Part shown: piece by piece, positions 20,902-28,684 of the stretch
Layout of the letters: each line of letters opens with the position of its first letter
Numbering within the stretch: the stretch's first letter is position 1
Origin: Oscillospiraceae bacterium
GTDB lineage: Bacteria > Bacillota > Clostridia > Oscillospirales > Oscillospiraceae
Direction of reading: 5' to 3'
DNA length: 40,526 nucleotides
Assembly: GCA_021768185.1 (NCBI GenBank)
Contig: JAETNP010000038.1
Location: 1 to 40,526 of the forward strand
The notes under the pieces: model-generated
Database searches by the model: none
The model's input: the letters and a program-made list of their open reading frames with translations, nothing else
Told to the model about the DNA's origin: nothing
Made by a program: the position numbers and the translations under genes

Positions 20902-23084
20902 GGCTGGGCGTACTGAAAGCGGTGGGGGAGGCGTCCCTCTCCGCCGGTGTGATGATTTTGGCGGTGCTGGTGCTGCGGATGTGGTTCCAGGAACGGACGC
21001 CCCGGCGGGCTTTCTGCCTGCTGTGGGACATCGTACTGGTCCGGCTGCTGGTCCTGGGGGCGCTGCCCTCGCCGGTAAGCATCCGGCGGTGGCTGCCGGG
21101 ACCGGCGGCGGAGACCATCGTCTCCCGGGACGCCCAGGCCCTGGAAGCCGTCGTGATGGATGCCGGTCTGGTACCCAAGGGGGAGTGGAGTCCGATGGTG
21201 TACCTGGCGGAGGATACCGCCGCCTGCATCGGAACGGCCCAGGTCCCGGCGTCCCCGGACTGGGGGACGATTCTGACCGTGCTGTGGCTGGGAATCGCCC
21301 TGCTGCTGGCGGGGGGATTCCTCTGGAGCCACCTGCGCAGCCGCCGGATTTACGCCGCCTCGCTGCCCTGCCGGGAGGCGTTCGTCCTGGACTGGCTGGC
21401 GGAGCATCCCCTGCGCCGTCCGGTGCAGGCCCGGGTCAGCGACCGCATCGCCGCGCCGCTGACCTACGGCGTGCTGTATCCTGTGATCCTGCTGCCCGCC
21501 GGGATGGACTGGGAGGACAGGGAGGCCCTGTCCTGCGTTCTGGCCCATGAACACACCCATATCCGGCGTTTTGACGCGCTGCGGAAGGTCTTCCTGGCCG
21601 CCGCGCTGTGCCTCCACTGGTTCAACCCCCTGGCGTGGGCCATGTACGTCCTGTCCAACCGGGACATCGAGCTGGCCTGCGACGAGGCGGTGCTGCGGGG
21701 CGGGGCGGACCGGGAGCGGTACGCCCTGGCCCTGCTGGGACTGGAGGAACGGCGGGGCCGCTGGACCCCCTCCGGCAGTCATTTCAGCAGTCATGCGCTG
21801 GAGGAAAGGATTAAAGCGATCATGAAACGCAAGCATATTTCGATCACTGCTTTGGCGGCAGTGCTGGTAGTGATGTGTGTTACCACCACCGTGTTTGCCT
21901 CCGCTGCGCCGGAGGACAAGGAGGACCCGTTCAAAAACGCGCCGGAGGCCGGTTATGTTTACGACCACCTGGGAATTGTGGAGGACGACGGCGTGTCGAT
22001 CATGTCCAAGGGAGGAGAGGACGGCGAGAAGCTGTACTCCGTGGACGGCGGCAAGTCCTGGATGAGCGAGGAGCGCTACCAGGCCGAGTACGGCGGCTGG
22101 GGCGATGACTGGCAGGTGGAATGGTGGACCTACGAGGACTACAAGGCGTGGCTGGAGGAGGAGAAGGCGGCTCTGCAAAGCATCATCGGCGAGCGGGCTT
22201 ACACCAGCTCCGACGGCTGGTTCACCTGGGATCAGGAGAAGGTGGACGAGGCCATCGCCCTGTACGAGGGCATCCTGGAGGACATCAAGAACGGCGCGCT
22301 GCACTCCAAGACAATTATCGACAAGAACGGCAACGAGATCGAGGATGTTGCCCTTGGCAGCGACGGTCCGCTGAACGCCGTGGTCACATCCACCTTTGAT
22401 GCGAAGGATATGTTCTCCGCCGCCCCAAAATCCGTGGATACGGCGGCGCTGCTGGAGGAGCTGAAAGCCTTTGGCATCGGCGGGAATGAGAATCTGATGA
22501 CCTACAACGGCCAGCTCATCCGCACGTTCGTGGACGGATCGTCTGTGGGGGACAACGGCTACTCCGTGCAGTACGTCTACACCAATCCTGACGGCGTTGT
22601 GGACGTCCACACTCTGCGGTCCGTCATCCACTACCCGGACGGGTCCTACGATACCATGGGTGATCTCATCGGTCTGGCGGCGAAGGGAGACAAGGGCTTC
22701 GACCAGGGGCTGATCGAAGCCGCCACGGTCTCCGGCATAGGTCCCCAGGCGACCTATGCCGGAGATGAAAGTCCCGTTCAGGACCAGGACGGCGCGGAGC
22801 CTGCTACGGGCACTCAGACGGCTTTGGCCGAGGGCAGCGGAGGCAAGGGCGGAAAGACCTTCGAGGAGATCTTCGCCCGGTACGCGGATTACGGCCTGGC
22901 CTACCAGCCCCGGGAGGGCACGATGGGGGCGCTGAGCCTCAACGGCCAGCCGGTGCGCACCTTCGCGGATCTGCATCCCGACGGCGGGGCATTCAGCTAC
23001 CAGGACCCCTACGCGGAGACCGGCCTGACTGTGACGGCACAGTATGACCAGGATGGAAATCTGACCGGGTTAAGAGCGGAATAA
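20898..23084 (+). CDS. M56 (BlaR1-like) membrane metallopeptidase with novel sensor tail
   Basis: A 728-residue membrane protein. Transmembrane helices lie near 12-30, 40-57, 122-142, 232-250 and 315-335. The M56 zinc site is LAHEHTHIRRFD (HEHTH at 218-222), with ELACDEAVL supplying the third ligand. After the last helix comes a 390-residue extracellular domain that is not the penicillin-binding domain of BlaR1. It has two similar segments, NGQLIRTFVDG and NGQPVRTFADL, each followed by a tyrosine-rich strand and a D/N-G-rich hairpin, suggesting a duplicated module. ATGA overlaps the blaI-like stop, so the pair is translationally coupled. It likely senses an envelope signal. Confidence 0.88.
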   Translation: MRLGVLKAVGEASLSAGVMILAVLVLRMWFQERTPRRAFCLLWDIVLVRLLVLGALPSPVSIRRWLPGPAAETIVSRDAQALEAVVMDAGLVPKGEWSPMVYLAEDTAACIGTAQVPASPDWGTILTVLWLGIALLLAGGFLWSHLRSRRIYAASLPCREAFVLDWLAEHPLRRPVQARVSDRIAAPLTYGVLYPVILLPAGMDWEDREALSCVLAHEHTHIRRFDALRKVFLAAALCLHWFNPLAWAMYVLSNRDIELACDEAVLRGGADRERYALALLGLEERRGRWTPSGSHFSSHALEERIKAIMKRKHISITALAAVLVVMCVTTTVFASAAPEDKEDPFKNAPEAGYVYDHLGIVEDDGVSIMSKGGEDGEKLYSVDGGKSWMSEERYQAEYGGWGDDWQVEWWTYEDYKAWLEEEKAALQSIIGERAYTSSDGWFTWDQEKVDEAIALYEGILEDIKNGALHSKTIIDKNGNEIEDVALGSDGPLNAVVTSTFDAKDMFSAAPKSVDTAALLEELKAFGIGGNENLMTYNGQLIRTFVDGSSVGDNGYSVQYVYTNPDGVVDVHTLRSVIHYPDGSYDTMGDLIGLAAKGDKGFDQGLIEAATVSGIGPQATYAGDESPVQDQDGAEPATGTQTALAEGSGGKGGKTFEEIFARYADYGLAYQPREGTMGALSLNGQPVRTFADLHPDGGAFSYQDPYAETGLTVTAQYDQDGNLTGLRAE

Positions 23085-23091
23085 AAAAGGA

Positions 23092-23120
23092 TTGTAAACA
23101 AACATAAATTGTGGTAAAGT
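23092..23120 (+). promoter_or_regulatory. Promoter of the 48-residue gene
   Basis: TTGTAA, 17 bp, TAAAGT. It starts 8 bases after the M56 stop, giving a separate short transcript. Confidence 0.5.
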
Positions 23121-23150
23121 AATAGCATCAAGTGAAAGGAGGTCAACGCT

Positions 23151-23297
23151 ATGCCCACTGAGAAAGAGGTTGTCCTGATTCAAAAGGCAACGATCTACGA
23201 CTTGATGCGCATTATTGAGGAGAATCCCGACAAAACCTATACGCGGGACGAACTGAAAAAGCTGTTTGACGCCTATATCACGGGTGCGGAACAGTGA
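23151..23297 (+). CDS. Small hypothetical protein (48 aa)
   Basis: A 48-residue protein with its own promoter, a strong ribosome site (AAAGGAGG, 8 bases before ATG) and its own terminator, which together support it as a real gene. The sequence begins MPTEKEVVLIQKATIYDLMR and continues through a charged helical stretch ending in TYTRDELKKLFDAYITGAEQ. It is acidic and probably all helical, with no cysteines and no membrane segment. I do not recognise the family. A role as a small regulator or anti-regulator near the BlaI and PadR systems is conceivable but unsupported. Confidence 0.75.
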   Translation: MPTEKEVVLIQKATIYDLMRIIEENPDKTYTRDELKKLFDAYITGAEQ

Positions 23298-23302
23298 CAT
23301 GG

Positions 23303-23334
23303 TCCGGGACGGAGCGATCCGTCCCGGATTTTTT
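23303..23334 (+). terminator. Rho-independent terminator
   Basis: TCCGGGACGGA, GCGA loop, TCCGTCCCGGA, then TTTTTT. It ends the 48-residue gene. Confidence 0.92.
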
Positions 23335-23344
23335 GCGGCTGCGC

Positions 23345-23397
23345 TTGACAAACCTATCGGCATATGATATATTAGACCCATCGAGAGACGATATATC
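23345..23397 (+). promoter_or_regulatory. PadR-operon promoter and operator
   Basis: TTGACA (23345), 17 bp, TATATT (23368). The dyad GATATAT ... ATATATC spans 23366-23397 (32 bp), with an inner ATCG/CGAT pair. The site is nearly repeated at 30711-30763 before the NatAB-type exporter, with identical spacing. Probably bound by the PadR protein encoded just downstream. Confidence 0.8.
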
Positions 23398-23420
23398 AAC
23401 AACAGATAGGAGTGAGCGGA

Positions 23421-23624
23421 ATGAAAACAGCAGCACAGAGAAGGTTCGCCATGATGGGAGGGCTCTTTGGAGCAATCTATCTGATCCTCAACGACCAGCT
23501 GCCCAGCTTCCCGGAATTCCTGCTGGGCCTGCTCCTGGGGCTGTGCCTGGTGCTTCTGGTCCTGGGCCTGCTTCCGGAGGAGAACTGGCGGAAGCTGAGA
23601 AAGTGGAAGCATCGTGGAGAATAA
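23421..23624 (+). CDS. Small membrane protein, first gene of PadR operon
   Basis: A 67-residue protein. A hydrophobic segment MMGGLFGAIYLILND and a longer one (FLLGLLLGLCLVLLVLGLL) suggest one or two membrane helices, followed by a basic tail. ATG 23421 is preceded by AGGAG with 8-base spacing, which I prefer over the in-frame GTG inside that ribosome site. It overlaps the padR start by 11 bases, so it is translationally coupled. Small membrane proteins of this kind often accompany PadR/DUF2812 genes; no specific function is known. Confidence 0.75.
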   Translation: MKTAAQRRFAMMGGLFGAIYLILNDQLPSFPEFLLGLLLGLCLVLLVLGLLPEENWRKLRKWKHRGE

Positions 23625-23934
23625 GAATCAGCCTCTGACCGAGGCCCTCTTTTACATCCTGCTGGCGGTCCGGAAGCCGATCCACGGCTACGGCATCATC
23701 CAGGAGGTGGAGGAGATGACAGGCGGGCGGGTCAGCCTGGGACCCGGGACCCTCTATGGGGCCATCAACACGCTGCTGGAGCGGGGCTGGATCGTCCTCT
23801 ACAGCGCGGAGCTGGGATCCCGGAAGAAGAAGGAGTACGTCATCACCGCCGCCGGACGGGAGGCCTTCGCCGCGGAAATGGCCCGGCTGCGGGAGCTGGC
23901 GCGCAACGGAGAGAAGATGGAGGATGGGACATGA
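23614..23934 (+). CDS. PadR-family transcriptional regulator
   Basis: A 106-residue winged-helix repressor of the short PadR class. The N-terminal domain includes LTEALFYILLAVRKPIHGYG, then the recognition region RVSLGPGTLYGAINTLLERG and the wing (SRKKKEYVITAAGREAF). The C-terminus is a short dimerisation helix. Start is GTG 23614. PadR proteins bind dyads overlapping promoters and release them on ligand binding. The dyad at 23366-23397 and the matching one at 30732-30763 are the obvious targets. Confidence 0.94.
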   Translation: MENKNQPLTEALFYILLAVRKPIHGYGIIQEVEEMTGGRVSLGPGTLYGAINTLLERGWIVLYSAELGSRKKKEYVITAAGREAFAAEMARLRELARNGEKMEDGT

Positions 23935-24452
23935 TCCGCTGGAAATTCACCTTTGACAAGGACGAGGAGCAGGAATGGCTCAACGAGTACGCCCGGCAGG
24001 GCTGGGCAATGACCAAATTCTGTGTGGGGGTGGTCACCTTCGCCCCCTGCCAGCCGGGGGAGTACGTCTACCAGATCGACCTCCTGCCGGGGAAAGGACT
24101 CTGGGCCGACGACTATGAGGGCTACGTGATATTCATGGACGAGATGGGCGTGGAGGTCGTCCAGCGGTGGGGAAGGTGGGTGTACCTCCGGAAGCGGGCG
24201 GAAGACGGCCCCTTCGAGGTCTATACCGACGTGGAATCCCAATTGGCCCTGTACCGCCGGATACGAGCTCTGTTCCTGTGGGCGCTGGTGATCGAAATCT
24301 GCTGTTCCATCAGCGGGTTCAGCACACTGGCGCGGTTTCCGGAGGACGTGTTTGCCCGGGGCCTTGCGGGGTTCTATATCGTGATACTCGCCGTGTTCCT
24401 GCGGGCCGTCTTGCAATGTACCAGGAAGATACGGGAGCTGGAATGCCAATAG
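23931..24452 (+). CDS. DUF2812 membrane protein
   Basis: A 173-residue protein matching the DUF2812 pattern: MIRWKFTFDKDEEQEWLNEY, ARQGWAM, then PGEYVYQIDLL, and EVVQRWGRWVYLRK. Two membrane helices follow near 110-130 and 138-160. DUF2812 genes are regularly found directly after padR; the protein may modulate PadR or act in envelope stress, but no activity is established. It overlaps padR by 4 bases (ATGA). Confidence 0.85.
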   Translation: MIRWKFTFDKDEEQEWLNEYARQGWAMTKFCVGVVTFAPCQPGEYVYQIDLLPGKGLWADDYEGYVIFMDEMGVEVVQRWGRWVYLRKRAEDGPFEVYTDVESQLALYRRIRALFLWALVIEICCSISGFSTLARFPEDVFARGLAGFYIVILAVFLRAVLQCTRKIRELECQ

Positions 24453-24467
24453 GAAGGAGGATGCGTT

Positions 24468-24635
24468 GTGAGAAAGAGGAACCTGTGGGTCGCCTCCGGC
24501 TGCCTGCTGCTGGCCGCCGCGCTCCTGCTGGGGGAGGCGGGAGTCATCCCCCATGGGCTGAAGCTGCTTCTGCTGGGGCTGGCCTGCGCCCTGGAGCTGT
24601 GGGGCGTGGCGCGGAGCCGCCGGGAGGAGAAGTGA
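24468..24635 (+). CDS. Small membrane peptide (55 aa)
   Basis: Starts GTG, 7 bases after a strong AGGAAGGAGG. The 55 residues have a basic N-terminus (MRKRNLW), two hydrophobic stretches (about 8-22 and 30-45) and a charged RSRREEK tail, giving a likely two-helix membrane hairpin. It is spaced tightly between the DUF2812 gene and the next small gene. Family not recognised. Confidence 0.65.
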   Translation: MRKRNLWVASGCLLLAAALLLGEAGVIPHGLKLLLLGLACALELWGVARSRREEK

Positions 24636-24639
24636 AGCC

Positions 24640-24828
24640 ATGAAGGAAAAACGGATCTGGGCGGTCTGCCTGATCGTCCTGGGTGCGGCTGCGGTGCTGC
24701 TGGGATTGACCCGTCTGCTGTGGGCCGGGGTGCCGGACGCGGTGGTGCGGGCGCTGGGCGTCGCAGTGCTGATAGCGCTGCCGGTGTTCGCCTACACAAC
24801 GGTGCAGCTGTTTAAAAAGCAAAAATGA
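24640..24828 (+). CDS. Small membrane protein (62 aa), last gene of PadR operon
   Basis: A 62-residue protein with two membrane helices (about 7-29 and 36-55) and basic ends (MKEKR, FKKQK). It begins 4 bases after the previous stop, with GGAGGAG inside the end of that gene as its ribosome site. It ends at a strong terminator, closing the five-gene operon. Function unknown. Confidence 0.72.
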   Translation: MKEKRIWAVCLIVLGAAAVLLGLTRLLWAGVPDAVVRALGVAVLIALPVFAYTTVQLFKKQK

Positions 24829-24830
24829 GA

Positions 24831-24860
24831 AGCCGCCGTCCGGAAGGACGGCGGCTTTTT
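24831..24860 (+). terminator. Rho-independent terminator
   Basis: AGCCGCCGTCC, GGAA loop, GGACGGCGGCT, TTTT. It ends the PadR operon. Confidence 0.92.
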
Positions 24861-24900
24861 AACCGCTGAACGTGGAATCCGCCTGAAAAGCAAAACTCCT

Positions 24901-25815
24901 TTACAGAATTGTCTTTTCAATGTGTATCTGGTCCAAAAGCGCCAGCGTATCCTCCTTGGTGCCCAGCCAGTCGCTGAAAGCGGTGGCGCATCCGGCAGCC
25001 ACGCCCATTTGCAGGGCTTCGCCGAAGTCGCCGGTCTGCCGCAGGCCCGTGAGGAACCCGGCAATCAGGGAATCCCCCGCGCCAACGGTGTTGACCGCCT
25101 GGCCGGGACAGGCGTTGGCGACATACAGTTCCCGGCTCTCGGTGAGCAGGAACGCGCCCTCGATGCCCATGGAGACCATCACGTTTCTTGCGCCCTCCAG
25201 CTGGAGCTGATGGGCCAGCTCCACCGCCTCGGAGCTGTCCAGGTCCTCCACGCCGAAGAGGGCCCCCAGCTCCACCAGATTGGGCTTGATAAGGAAGGGG
25301 TGGCACCCCAGGCACTGCCACAGGGCCTCGCCGCCGCAGTCCAGCACCGTCATACAGCCCGTAGACGCCAGCTGCTCCAGGATGGAGACATAGAAGGAGA
25401 TATTCTGCACCCAGCCGGAGATCACCACCGCGTCGTCCCGCCGGACATCCTGCAGCAGCTCCAGCAGGCGCACCAGATCCCCGGCGCCCAGATCCGGCCC
25501 CCGGCCGTTGACCGCCGTCTCCACAGGGCCGCAGATTTTCACGTTGATGCGGCTCTGTCCGCCGCCGCGCAGCTCCAGCAGATTGTGGGGGCAGCCCAGG
25601 TCGTCCAGCAGGTCCCGGATGGTCTGGCCGATACGGCCCGCGGCAAACCCCAGGGCGCGGGTTTCCTCCCCCAGATGCTGGAGGAAGAGGGAGACGTTGA
25701 TCCCCTTGCCGCCGGGGTAGATGGCCTCTCTCGCGGTTCGATTGATTTGTCCGGGGATCAATTCCGCCTCCACGGTGTAGTCCAGGGAGGGGTTGGTTGT
25801 AATAGTGTAGATCAT
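24901..25815 (-). CDS. 1-phosphofructokinase-type PfkB sugar kinase
   Basis: A 304-residue PfkB-family kinase of the FruK/LacC branch, which phosphorylates fructose-1-phosphate or tagatose-6-phosphate with ATP. Motifs: ITTNPSLDYTVE at the N-terminus, YPGGKGINVSLFLQHLG (substrate loop), LIKPNLVELGALFG, and the ATP/anion-hole motif NTVGAGDSLIAGFL with the catalytic Asp. Start at 25815 gives the conserved MIYTITTNPS beginning; AGAGAGG lies 11 bases upstream. FruK and LacC cannot be separated here. No PTS gene adjoins it, and it stands alone. Confidence 0.88.
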   Translation of the reverse strand: MIYTITTNPSLDYTVEAELIPGQINRTAREAIYPGGKGINVSLFLQHLGEETRALGFAAGRIGQTIRDLLDDLGCPHNLLELRGGGQSRINVKICGPVETAVNGRGPDLGAGDLVRLLELLQDVRRDDAVVISGWVQNISFYVSILEQLASTGCMTVLDCGGEALWQCLGCHPFLIKPNLVELGALFGVEDLDSSEAVELAHQLQLEGARNVMVSMGIEGAFLLTESRELYVANACPGQAVNTVGAGDSLIAGFLTGLRQTGDFGEALQMGVAAGCATAFSDWLGTKEDTLALLDQIHIEKTIL

Positions 25816-25849
25816 AAAACACACACACCTCTCTTTAACTTTTAGCGTC

Positions 25850-25878
25850 AGGATACCACGGATGGACTGATTTTTCAA
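25850..25878 (-). promoter_or_regulatory. Promoter of the sugar kinase
   Basis: Minus strand: TTGAAA (25878-25873), 17 bp, TATCCT (25855-25850), giving a leader of about 35 nt. Confidence 0.6.
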
Positions 25879-25931
25879 GAGTTTTGGAAAAATTTGATGG
25901 CCGGCGGCGGGAAAATGCCAGAATTTACACC

Positions 25932-25960
25932 TTGCCCGGGCGGGCTTCCTCCGGTATACT
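25932..25960 (+). promoter_or_regulatory. Promoter of the SleB-like gene
   Basis: TTGCCC, 17 bp, TATACT. The perfect spacing points to vegetative sigma-A rather than a sporulation sigma factor. Confidence 0.6.
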
Positions 25961-26023
25961 GTCCTATGGGAGGTACGCCTCCCCTTTTTATGTCAACCAA
26001 AGAAGAAAGGAGCAAGCTGCGGC

Positions 26024-26809
26024 ATGAAAGGAAAGCGAATACTGGGCCTGCTTCTGGCGGCCCTGCTGCTGGGGTCCACAGCCCAGGCGGCGGACATTAC
26101 GGTAACCGTGGAGGGCAGGGCGGTCCCGGCCTTCGTGGAGGACGGGGTGACCTACGTCCAGCTCACGCCTTTTCTGGAGTTTCTGGGCGGATGGGAGACC
26201 CGGTGGGACCATGACTCCCGCACCGCCTCGGCGGAGACGGACCTGTTCACCCTGGACGTGCCCATACGGCGCAGCTACGTGCTGGCCGACGGGTACCGCT
26301 ATGAGACCGGCAGCGGCTCGACGCTGCGCACCGAGCGTACATACGTGCCCCTGCGCAGTGTGGCCAACCTGCTGGGCGCCGAGGTGGAGTTCGTGGACTG
26401 GGACAGCCCCGTGACCGTGCGGGACGGCGAGGAGCAGAGCTGGACGGAGGAGGACTTCTACTGGCTCAGCCGGATCATCAGCGCCGAGAGCCAGGGGGAG
26501 AGCCTGGCGGGACAGATCGCCGTCGGCAACGTGATCTGTAACCGGGTGGCCTCGGACGAATTCCCCGATACGGTGAAGGAAGTGGTCTTCGACAGGAAGA
26601 ACGGCGTCCAGTTTGAGCCGGTGTCCAACCGGACCATTTATAACGAGCCCACGGCCCAGAGCGTTCTGGCGGCCCGCCTGGTGATGGCCGGTGCGGATGC
26701 GGCCGGGGAAAGCCTCTACTTTTTCAACCCCGCCCTGTCCCAGGGCAGCTGGGTGCGGGCCAACCGCACGTATCATATGACCATCGGCTGCCACAGGTTC
26801 TATAAGTAA
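26024..26809 (+). CDS. SleB-type cell-wall hydrolase with copper-amine-oxidase N-like domain
   Basis: A 261-residue exported protein. A signal peptide (MKGKRILGLLLAALLLGSTAQA) precedes a copper amine oxidase N-terminal-like stalk domain (about 24-130: PAFVEDGVTYVQLTPFLEFL, TYVPLRSVANLLGAEVEF). The C-terminal Hydrolase_2 (SleB/CwlJ) domain follows: FYWLSRIISAESQGESLAGQ with the catalytic Glu, IAVGNVICNRV, and YFFNPALSQG. Such enzymes are lytic transglycosylases that cleave spore cortex or cell-wall glycan. The apparent sigma-A promoter suggests a role in growing cells as well. The AAAGGAG site is 11 bases from ATG, slightly long. Confidence 0.9.
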   Translation: MKGKRILGLLLAALLLGSTAQAADITVTVEGRAVPAFVEDGVTYVQLTPFLEFLGGWETRWDHDSRTASAETDLFTLDVPIRRSYVLADGYRYETGSGSTLRTERTYVPLRSVANLLGAEVEFVDWDSPVTVRDGEEQSWTEEDFYWLSRIISAESQGESLAGQIAVGNVICNRVASDEFPDTVKEVVFDRKNGVQFEPVSNRTIYNEPTAQSVLAARLVMAGADAAGESLYFFNPALSQGSWVRANRTYHMTIGCHRFYK

Positions 26810-26823
26810 GTTAAATCTGCGGC

Positions 26824-26861
26824 AAAATTGCCCTCCGGAAGGTCAACCGGAGGGCAATTTT
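26824..26861. terminator. Terminator
   Basis: AAAATTGCCCTCCGG, 8-nt loop, CCGGAGGGCAATTTT, GTTT. It ends the SleB-like gene. Confidence 0.88.
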
Positions 26862-26863
26862 GT

Positions 26864-26892
26864 TTGACTTTTTCCCCCATACGGGATACAAT
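26864..26892 (+). promoter_or_regulatory. Promoter of the TIGR04255 gene
   Basis: TTGACT, 17 bp, TACAAT, beginning 3 bases after the previous terminator stem. Confidence 0.7.
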
Positions 26893-26922
26893 AGAGGAAA
26901 ACGCCTGTGAGGAGGATGCTCC

Positions 26923-27708
26923 ATGCTTTATTCCGACCATCCCCGCGTCCATTACGACAAGCCCCAGCTGGCCGAGGTCATCTGCCAGCTCCGGTTTCCC
27001 GCCATTCTAGCCATCGGCTCCCGGGAGCCTGTGGATTTCCAGGAGGCCGTCCGGGGGATGTTTCCCCGGTACGCCGTGAAGCAGGAGCAGCCCCCTGCGC
27101 CGCCCGCCGCCCCCGGCGTCCGGGCGGAGCCTCCCCGGCCGGTGGTGAATCACAGCTTCATCTCCGCCGACGGGCACTGGAAGCTGAACCTGACCCAGGG
27201 GTTCATCTCCCTGAGCACGGTAGCCTACCCCGGCTGGGAGGGCTTCGGCCAGCGCTTCGACCTGCCGCTGGCCCAGTTCATCCGGATCTATCAGCCCGCC
27301 TTTTTTGAGCGCATCGGACTGCGGTACGTGAACATCTTCTCCCGCAGGACCCTGGAGCTGGAGGGGGAGCCCTGGCGGGAGCTGATCGCCGCGCCCTATC
27401 TGGGCATCCTGTCGGAGGAGGACGTGGACGAATCCGCCGCCCGGAAGTGCTCTGTGGATGTGGAGATGAACCTGGACAGCACCTGCCGGGTCAAGATCCA
27501 CGCCGGTCCCGGCATGGTCAAGCAGAATGTGCCCAACGCCCCCCAGGATCCGGAGGTAAAGTTCATTCTGGACATGGACCTCTTCATGGGCGGGCAGATC
27601 GATCCCCGGATGGCCGCCGGCGGACTGGAGACCCTTCATGGGCACTCCACGCCCCTGTTCCAGGGGGCCATCACCGATAAGCTCCATACGGCGCTGGAGC
27701 CGCGGTAA
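26923..27708 (+). CDS. TIGR04255-family protein
   Basis: A 261-residue cytosolic protein resembling the sporadically distributed TIGR04255 family. Shared traits: an N-terminal KPQLAEVICQLRFP, a middle WKLNLTQGFISLSTVAYPGWEGFGQRF, and FFERIGLRYVNIF. A Pro/Ala-rich linker (about 53-75) separates the first segment from the rest. The family is patchily spread and of unknown function. It starts 7 bases after AGGAGG and lies about 64 bases before degV, so the two may be cotranscribed. Confidence 0.75.
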   Translation: MLYSDHPRVHYDKPQLAEVICQLRFPAILAIGSREPVDFQEAVRGMFPRYAVKQEQPPAPPAAPGVRAEPPRPVVNHSFISADGHWKLNLTQGFISLSTVAYPGWEGFGQRFDLPLAQFIRIYQPAFFERIGLRYVNIFSRRTLELEGEPWRELIAAPYLGILSEEDVDESAARKCSVDVEMNLDSTCRVKIHAGPGMVKQNVPNAPQDPEVKFILDMDLFMGGQIDPRMAAGGLETLHGHSTPLFQGAITDKLHTALEPR

Positions 27709-27772
27709 GTCCGCCGGAGGGCGCAGAAAATCCATTCAAAGAAAACCGCTCAGGCGGCAAAGAGGAGTATTC

Positions 27773-28630
27773 ATGAAAAAAGTAGCCATCGCAACCGACA
27801 GCAACAGCGGCATCACCCAGGCCGAGGCCCGGAAGATGGGCATCCGGGTGCTGCCCATGCCCTTCTATATCAATGAGGAACTGTTTTTTGAGGACGTGAC
27901 CCTCACCCAGGAGGAATTCTACCGCCGGCTGGCGGAGGACGCGGACATCTCCACCTCCCAGCCCTCCCCAGGGGACGTCACCGACCTGTGGGACCAGCTG
28001 CTGGAGAGCTATGATGAGGTGGTGTATATCCCCATGTCCAGCGGCCTGTCCGCCTCCTGCCAGACGGCGCTGATGCTGGCCGGCGACTACCGCGGCAAGG
28101 TCTTCGTGGCGGACAACCAGCGCATCTCCATCACCCAGCGGCAGAGCGTCCTGGACGCGCTGGAGATGGCGCAGGCCGGCATGGACGCACAGGCCATCCT
28201 GGACATGCTCATCCGGGAGCGCCTGGAGTCCAGCATTTACATCACGGTGGATACGCTGAAATATTTGAAGAAAGGCGGGCGGGTCACCGCCGCCGGAGCC
28301 GCCATCGGCACCGTGCTGAACATCAAGCCGGTGCTGACCATCCAGGGGGCGAAGCTGGATGCCTTTGCCAAGGCCCGGGGCTGGAAGACCGCCAAGAAGA
28401 TCATGCTGGACGCCATGGAGCGGGATATCACCCAGCGCTTCGCCGGGCAGGAGGTCCATCTGGCCGCCGCCTATACCTGCACCGACGAGGAGGCCCAGGA
28501 GTGGAAGGGGGAGCTGGCGGCCCGCTTCCCCGGCTATGAGATCCATATGGACCGGCTGTCCCTGAGCGTGGCCTGCCACATCGGCGCGGGGTCTATGGCT
28601 GTAGGATGCAGCCGGGTGGTCCGGCGCTGA
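27773..28630 (+). CDS. DegV-family fatty-acid-binding protein
   Basis: A 285-residue DegV/FakB-type protein, which holds a fatty acid between two domains for phosphorylation by a FakA kinase. Motifs: VAIATDSNSGITQAEA at the N-terminus, DISTSQPSPGD, VVYIPMSSGLSASCQTA (head-group-binding region), LKYLKKGGRV and LNIKPVL, in the family order, and near the end HIGAGSMAVG. Start ATG 27773 follows AGAGGAG. No fakA gene lies nearby, which is usual for extra DegV paralogues. Confidence 0.94.
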   Translation: MKKVAIATDSNSGITQAEARKMGIRVLPMPFYINEELFFEDVTLTQEEFYRRLAEDADISTSQPSPGDVTDLWDQLLESYDEVVYIPMSSGLSASCQTALMLAGDYRGKVFVADNQRISITQRQSVLDALEMAQAGMDAQAILDMLIRERLESSIYITVDTLKYLKKGGRVTAAGAAIGTVLNIKPVLTIQGAKLDAFAKARGWKTAKKIMLDAMERDITQRFAGQEVHLAAAYTCTDEEAQEWKGELAARFPGYEIHMDRLSLSVACHIGAGSMAVGCSRVVRR

Positions 28631-28684
28631 CAGAATGGCGCTGAGAACCTGTGCTTTAAGACGGAGAAGAAAGGAGACACGGTC

